A stretch of 64,000 nucleotides of DNA, taken from positions 806,001 to 870,000 of the forward strand of contig NZ_JAAWVT010000001.1 of the NCBI RefSeq assembly GCF_012271785.1, given 5' to 3'. Below, one piece after another: positions 60,651 to 64,000 of this stretch. Origin of the DNA: Paeniglutamicibacter terrestris. GTDB lineage: Bacteria; Actinomycetota; Actinomycetes; Actinomycetales; Micrococcaceae. The notes under the pieces were generated by a model that made no database searches, was not told the DNA's origin, and saw only the letters and a list, made by a program, of their open reading frames with translations. Within the stretch, counting starts at the first letter, position 1, and each line of letters opens with the position of its first letter. The position numbers and the translations under genes are program-made.

Positions 60651-61826
60651 ATGTCTCTCGATCAGCCGCACGATCTGCCTCCGCTGTCCATCGCGATTGT
60701 TCCCGATTCGTTCAAGGGAAGCGCCGGAGCCGGCGCCGTTGCCCGATCCATGGCCCGCGGGGCCAGTGCTGCCGCGGCGGCTGCGGGACGGGAGGTCTTG
60801 ATCAGCACCCTGCCCTTCGCCGACGGTGGCGAAGGAACACTGGATGCCGTTCTGGATGCATGGGACATGACCGCTCATAGCGTGCCCACCACCGATGCAC
60901 TCGGCCGACCCATCACCGCACGTTTTGGGTTCTCGCCCGACGGTGCCACCGCCATCATTGAGGCGGCCGAGGCCAACGGTCTGCCGGCCGTCAGCGATGT
61001 GCCGCTACAACCCCTGGAGGCCACCACCTTCGGCATTGGTGCACTCATCACCGCCGCCTTGAATGCCGGCGCCACGGAAATCGTCTTGTGCATCGGCGGA
61101 TCGGCCACCACCGATGGTGGCACGGGATTGTTGCGCGCGTTGGGGGCACGTTTCCTAGACGTTGACGGTCATGAGCTTCCCGCAGGCGGCGGATCCCTAG
61201 AGAAGCTTGACTCCATTAACATTGCCGGCGTGGATCCACGAGCACGCGCGGTGTCGTGGAAGATTGCCTGTGATGTCACCAATCCGTTGGTCGGCGAGCG
61301 CGGGGCCGCCGCCGTGTTCGGGCCCCAAAAGGGGGCGAGTGAGACGGACGTTGACGTGCTGGATGTGGGGCTTCGGCGCCTAGCCACCGTCATTAGCGAT
61401 CTCACCGGACGCCAACTTGATGAAGTTCCGGGCATGGGGGCGGCCGGCGGTTTACCTGCATCGTTGGCCGGGTTCTGTGAGGTCGAGTTGGTTCCGGGGT
61501 GGGAGCTGGTGGCCCAGATTCTCAACGCCCGTGACATCCTGGGCAATGCCGACCTGGTGCTCACCGGTGAGGGCAGGCTGGATTCGCAGTCCCTGAACGG
61601 CAAGGTGGTTAACGGGGTGCGATTGGCCAGTCGCCCGGAGAGCGACGTGATCGTGATTGCCGGCAGCGTTCAGCTCAGCCCCGAGGAACTGTCCGGCGCT
61701 GGAATCTTGGCCGCCTATTCCATTGCCCAGGGTCCGGCCACTCTGGCTGAACTGAGTGAGGAGACGGAAGAACTTATCGCGCGAACCAGCTACAGCGTGG
61801 TCCGTACGTATCTCGCGAACCGCTGA
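60651..61826 (+). CDS. Glycerate kinase (GlxK/GarK family)
   Basis: 391 residues from ATG 60651 (AAAGG upstream). IVPDSFKGSAGA is the signature N-terminus, then LPFADGGEGTLDA, GGSATTDGGTGLLRALGARF and the C-terminal VLTGEGRLDSQSLNGK. It phosphorylates D-glycerate to 2-phosphoglycerate, a known last step of aldarate catabolism through tartronate semialdehyde. Paired with the enolase-superfamily gene, and unlike the KdgD route, it implies a second sugar-acid pathway. Confidence 0.92.
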   Translation: MSLDQPHDLPPLSIAIVPDSFKGSAGAGAVARSMARGASAAAAAAGREVLISTLPFADGGEGTLDAVLDAWDMTAHSVPTTDALGRPITARFGFSPDGATAIIEAAEANGLPAVSDVPLQPLEATTFGIGALITAALNAGATEIVLCIGGSATTDGGTGLLRALGARFLDVDGHELPAGGGSLEKLDSINIAGVDPRARAVSWKIACDVTNPLVGERGAAAVFGPQKGASETDVDVLDVGLRRLATVISDLTGRQLDEVPGMGAAGGLPASLAGFCEVELVPGWELVAQILNARDILGNADLVLTGEGRLDSQSLNGKVVNGVRLASRPESDVIVIAGSVQLSPEELSGAGILAAYSIAQGPATLAELSEETEELIARTSYSVVRTYLANR

Positions 61827-61884
61827 ACGATCCCACCAGCGCCCCCACCGTGGGCATGGCCACGATCGGCGCGCCCCTGCCGCT

Positions 61885-61909
61885 GGACCTTTCCCCCACG
61901 GGAAAGTCC
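61885..61909. promoter_or_regulatory. MerR-type dyad before the MerR gene
   Basis: GGACCTTTCCC and GGGAAAGTCC face each other across CCAC, one-base insertion in one arm, ending 11 bases before the MerR ATG. Similar long dyads are bound by drug-type MerR regulators. Confidence 0.55.
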
Positions 61910-61920
61910 ATGATGGTTCC

Positions 61921-62754
61921 ATGAAAGCTTCGATGTCCATCGGCGATTTTTCGCGGGCCACCAAATTGAGTGCAAAGACTCTGCGTTTTTATCATCAGGT
62001 CGAGTTGCTCGTACCAGTGCGGGTGGATCCGGTGAATGGCTACCGCTTTTATGACACGGAACAAATTTCCGCTGCACAGGTGATCCGTAATTTCCGCTTA
62101 ATGGATATGCCCGTGGAGGTGATTCGAGGCGTCCTCTCGGCTCCGAGTCCCCACGACCGCGATCTTCTGATCGCGGGGCATCTGGCTCGGATGGAAGCCC
62201 AACTCGAAGCGACCCGCTCCGCGGTGGTCTCCCTGCGTGGCATGCTTTATCCCTCACTCGCTCCCGTTGAAGTTATCCGGCGGAGTCTTGAACCTCAGTT
62301 TGTGGTCATCATTCGCGAAACCATTAATCTCGCGGATCTCGGAGCCTGGTACACCGGTGCCATGGACGAGTTGGATGCGCTGGTGGCAACCGCGAAGGTC
62401 TCCCCCGCCGGACCACGCGGAGGTATCTGGGACACCGAGCTTTTCCTCAACGAGCACGGCGGTGCAGCACTCTTCATACCGACTCATGCCCCTGTGCCGA
62501 GACTTCCCGGGCGAGCTCACTCCGAGCTCTTGCCCGCGGTTGAGCTTGCCGTGGCCACACATCGGGGAACCGATGACACGATCATGCAGGTTTATGGGGA
62601 ACTCGGACGCTACGTCACGCGTCAGGGCATCAGCCTTGCGGGGCCCATCCGCGAAACGTATCTCGAGGGTCGACCTGGTGGCTCGCAGGAGAGCGTCACC
62701 GAAATTGGCTGGCCAATCAGCACTACCTCTTCACCGCCGGCGGAGCGTATTTGA
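61921..62754 (+). CDS. MerR-family regulator with GyrI-like effector domain
   Basis: 277 residues. MSIGDFSRATKLSAKTLRFY, then HQVELLVPVRVDPVNGYRFY is the MerR winged helix; a coiled linker follows (to about 120). The last 150 residues are a GyrI/BmrR-like small-molecule pocket. ATG 61921 or 61933 (GAAAG upstream) could start it. Similar proteins sense hydrophobic cations or amphipathic drugs and activate efflux or detoxifying genes. The SnoaL-like gene behind a dyad is a likely target. Confidence 0.9.
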   Translation: MKASMSIGDFSRATKLSAKTLRFYHQVELLVPVRVDPVNGYRFYDTEQISAAQVIRNFRLMDMPVEVIRGVLSAPSPHDRDLLIAGHLARMEAQLEATRSAVVSLRGMLYPSLAPVEVIRRSLEPQFVVIIRETINLADLGAWYTGAMDELDALVATAKVSPAGPRGGIWDTELFLNEHGGAALFIPTHAPVPRLPGRAHSELLPAVELAVATHRGTDDTIMQVYGELGRYVTRQGISLAGPIRETYLEGRPGGSQESVTEIGWPISTTSSPPAERI

Positions 62755-62781
62755 CCCTCCCCTTAGGGGAAGGGCGAGGGT
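62754..62781. promoter_or_regulatory. Dyad before the SnoaL-like gene
   Basis: ACCCTC (62754-62759) and GAGGGT (62776-62781) enclose CCCCTTAGGGG, with TTGACC as a possible -35 at 62751. The form resembles MerR-type promoters, but no good -10 is seen and GAGGG may simply be the ribosome site. Confidence 0.45.
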
Positions 62782-62787
62782 TGGATC

Positions 62788-63123
62788 ATGATCAATGAAA
62801 ACTTTTTCCCGGCAGTAGCAAGCTACTTCGATCTCATGGAAGGCAGCGATAAGACCGAAGTCCTCTCGGTGTTCGATCCCAACGCCGTGGTGATTGACGA
62901 TGGCCACGGCTACACCGGACACCGTGAGATCCTCGACTGGCTCACCGGCCCCGCTAGCGAATTCACCATCACTAAAACGTTGATCTCAAGTAGCCGGAGT
63001 GCGCAGGGCGCCATCGCCAACATACGCGTGGATGGCAACTTTCCCGGCAGCCCGGTGGATCTACGCCATGAATTCACTCAGGGCAGCACCGGACTGATCG
63101 GCTCGCTGACGATCTCCGTCTGA
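62788..63123 (+). CDS. SnoaL/NTF2-like small protein
   Basis: 111 residues. FFPAVASYFDLMEGSDKTEV and FDPNAVVIDDGHGYTGHREI are the NTF2-fold opening; VDLRHEFTQGSTGLIGSLTI is the final strand pair. The fold binds or converts small hydrophobic ligands, or only serves as a scaffold. It directly follows the MerR gene and converges on the LysR gene with two bases between. Function unknown. Confidence 0.82.
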   Translation: MINENFFPAVASYFDLMEGSDKTEVLSVFDPNAVVIDDGHGYTGHREILDWLTGPASEFTITKTLISSSRSAQGAIANIRVDGNFPGSPVDLRHEFTQGSTGLIGSLTISV

Positions 63124-63125
63124 GA

Positions 63126-64000
63126 TCAGGCAGTTTCATGTGGGGCAGGCGGTTCCTCGTCTTCGGGGCTGAGCGAATTGATGAAGATCGTGCGCAGCAA
63201 CTCCGCCGCGGGGTTGGCGGAAGATTCCTCCCACGCCAAGTACATGTCCGAATGGTTCAGGTTTGATAGTCCGTTGGCCCCGGCGATTTCCTCGAAAACC
63301 ACGCCGCGCGGGGTAAATTCCATGGCCGTCGCCGGTACCAGCGTGACACCCAAGCCGGCTGCCACCAGGGCCAAGAGCGCAGGGATCTGACTCGCGATTT
63401 GGGCGATGTTTGGGCGGGCACCAACCGAGTCGAAAAGCCGAAGCACCAGATCATAGAAGTAGCGAGCCTCCCCCGTCGAGTACATCATCAACGGAAGACC
63501 GACCAGTTCCTTGATGAACACGCCCTTGCCCGTGGCCAGGTCGTGGCCCTCCGGAAGTGCCACGACCAAGCGGTCCTTCTTGATCAGCTGCGTCACCACA
63601 CCGGGGCGCGTAACGATCGGGCGCAGGATGCCAATGTCGATGGCCCCCTTGCTCAGCGCATCTAGCTGTTCCACCGAAACTGCCTCGCGCAATACCAGGG
63701 TGACGTGTGGCAGGTGTTTGGAGGCCTGGCTTAGGAGATCCGGCAGCACTGCCTGCCCCGCCACAGCGGTGTAGCCGATGACCACGGTTCCGGCATCTCC
63801 GGTGGCGACCCGTGAGACTTCCAGGCTGGTCTTGGAGCTCAGGTCCAGGATGCGCCGGGCATTGGGCAGTAACACCCGGCCTGCGGCGGTGAGCTCCACC
63901 CGCCGGGAGTTGCGGATGAAGAGCTGGGCTTGGAGCTCGCGCTCAAGGAGTTGAATCTGCCGACTCAGCGGCGGCTGGGTCATGTTCAGCCGGTCCGCTG
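63126..64000 (-). CDS. LysR-family regulator, 5' end beyond the window
   Basis: 291 codons are visible, open to base 64000. The start of the frame reads ADRLNMTQPPLSRQIQLLER, so only about 25-30 N-terminal residues are missing. The effector domain holds STGEARYFYDLVLRLF, very like TKARYFYDLVVRQI of the LysR gene at 33222-34109, so the two are close paralogues. Its divergent target should lie just right of the window; a second carboxylate transporter is a fair prediction. Confidence 0.9.
   Translation of the reverse strand, partial: ADRLNMTQPPLSRQIQLLERELQAQLFIRNSRRVELTAAGRVLLPNARRILDLSSKTSLEVSRVATGDAGTVVIGYTAVAGQAVLPDLLSQASKHLPHVTLVLREAVSVEQLDALSKGAIDIGILRPIVTRPGVVTQLIKKDRLVVALPEGHDLATGKGVFIKELVGLPLMMYSTGEARYFYDLVLRLFDSVGARPNIAQIASQIPALLALVAAGLGVTLVPATAMEFTPRGVVFEEIAGANGLSNLNHSDMYLAWEESSANPAAELLRTIFINSLSPEDEEPPAPHETA

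Overview
The window looks like chromosomal DNA from a high-GC Gram-positive soil bacterium, most likely an Arthrobacter-like member of the Micrococcaceae. This is inferred from GC-rich codon use, frequent GTG/TTG starts with strong AGGAG sites, heavy use of LacI, GntR, LysR and TetR regulators, and activators of AcoR type whose sigma-54 contact parts are missing or degenerate, as expected in actinobacteria. No rRNA, tRNA, CRISPR array, phage or transposase was seen. Almost everything is catabolic: transporters, acid/sugar dehydratases, oxidoreductases and local regulators.

Layout. (a) 1-8975: an old-yellow-enzyme/VOC pair under an AraC regulator, then a leftward CoA operon (CoA-transferase, acyl-CoA dehydrogenase, enoyl-CoA hydratase, 3-hydroxyacyl-CoA dehydrogenase) divergent from a LysR gene. 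(b) 9164-18763: acetoin/butanediol dehydrogenases, then a short-chain dehydrogenase, a Baeyer-Villiger monooxygenase and an aldehyde dehydrogenase, with two AcoR-like regulators: a diol/ketone oxidation region. (c) 19154-25684: a TetR/small membrane protein divergon, then an OpuC-type osmoprotectant ABC operon divergent from PadR, with a perfect palindrome between them. (d) 25958-39299: a galactarate/glucarate region: GntR-linked galactarate/talarate dehydratase, a TctABC-type transporter with a UspA protein, a LysR gene, kdgD, 2-oxoglutarate semialdehyde dehydrogenase, gudD and an AEC carrier. It would convert aldarates to 2-oxoglutarate. (e) 39729-48767 and 54685-58973: a LacI-controlled sugar regulon. 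The binding protein and permeases of one probable ABC importer lie 16 kb apart, each behind the same operator, and no ATPase for it is present. The linked enzymes are three Gfo/Idh/MocA proteins (one fused to a PmoA-like domain), a DUF993 aldolase-like protein, a sugar isomerase, an epimerase and an M24 protein that has lost metal ligands. (f) 48824-50399: a TetR-EamA exporter pair with a perfect palindrome over the start codon. (g) 50400-54621: an AT-richer insert holding a secreted 141-residue protein translationally coupled to an ABC ATPase and two membrane proteins. (h) 59375-64000: an enolase-superfamily enzyme with glycerate kinase, a MerR regulator, a SnoaL-like protein, and the 3' part of a LysR gene that runs off the right edge.

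The best candidates for undescribed biology are the DUF993/PmoA-fusion/pseudo-M24 sugar regulon, the secreted-protein/ABC cassette, and the duplicated aldarate promoter element upstream of tctC and kdgD. All functional assignments come from motif reading and recalled family knowledge; no searches were run.
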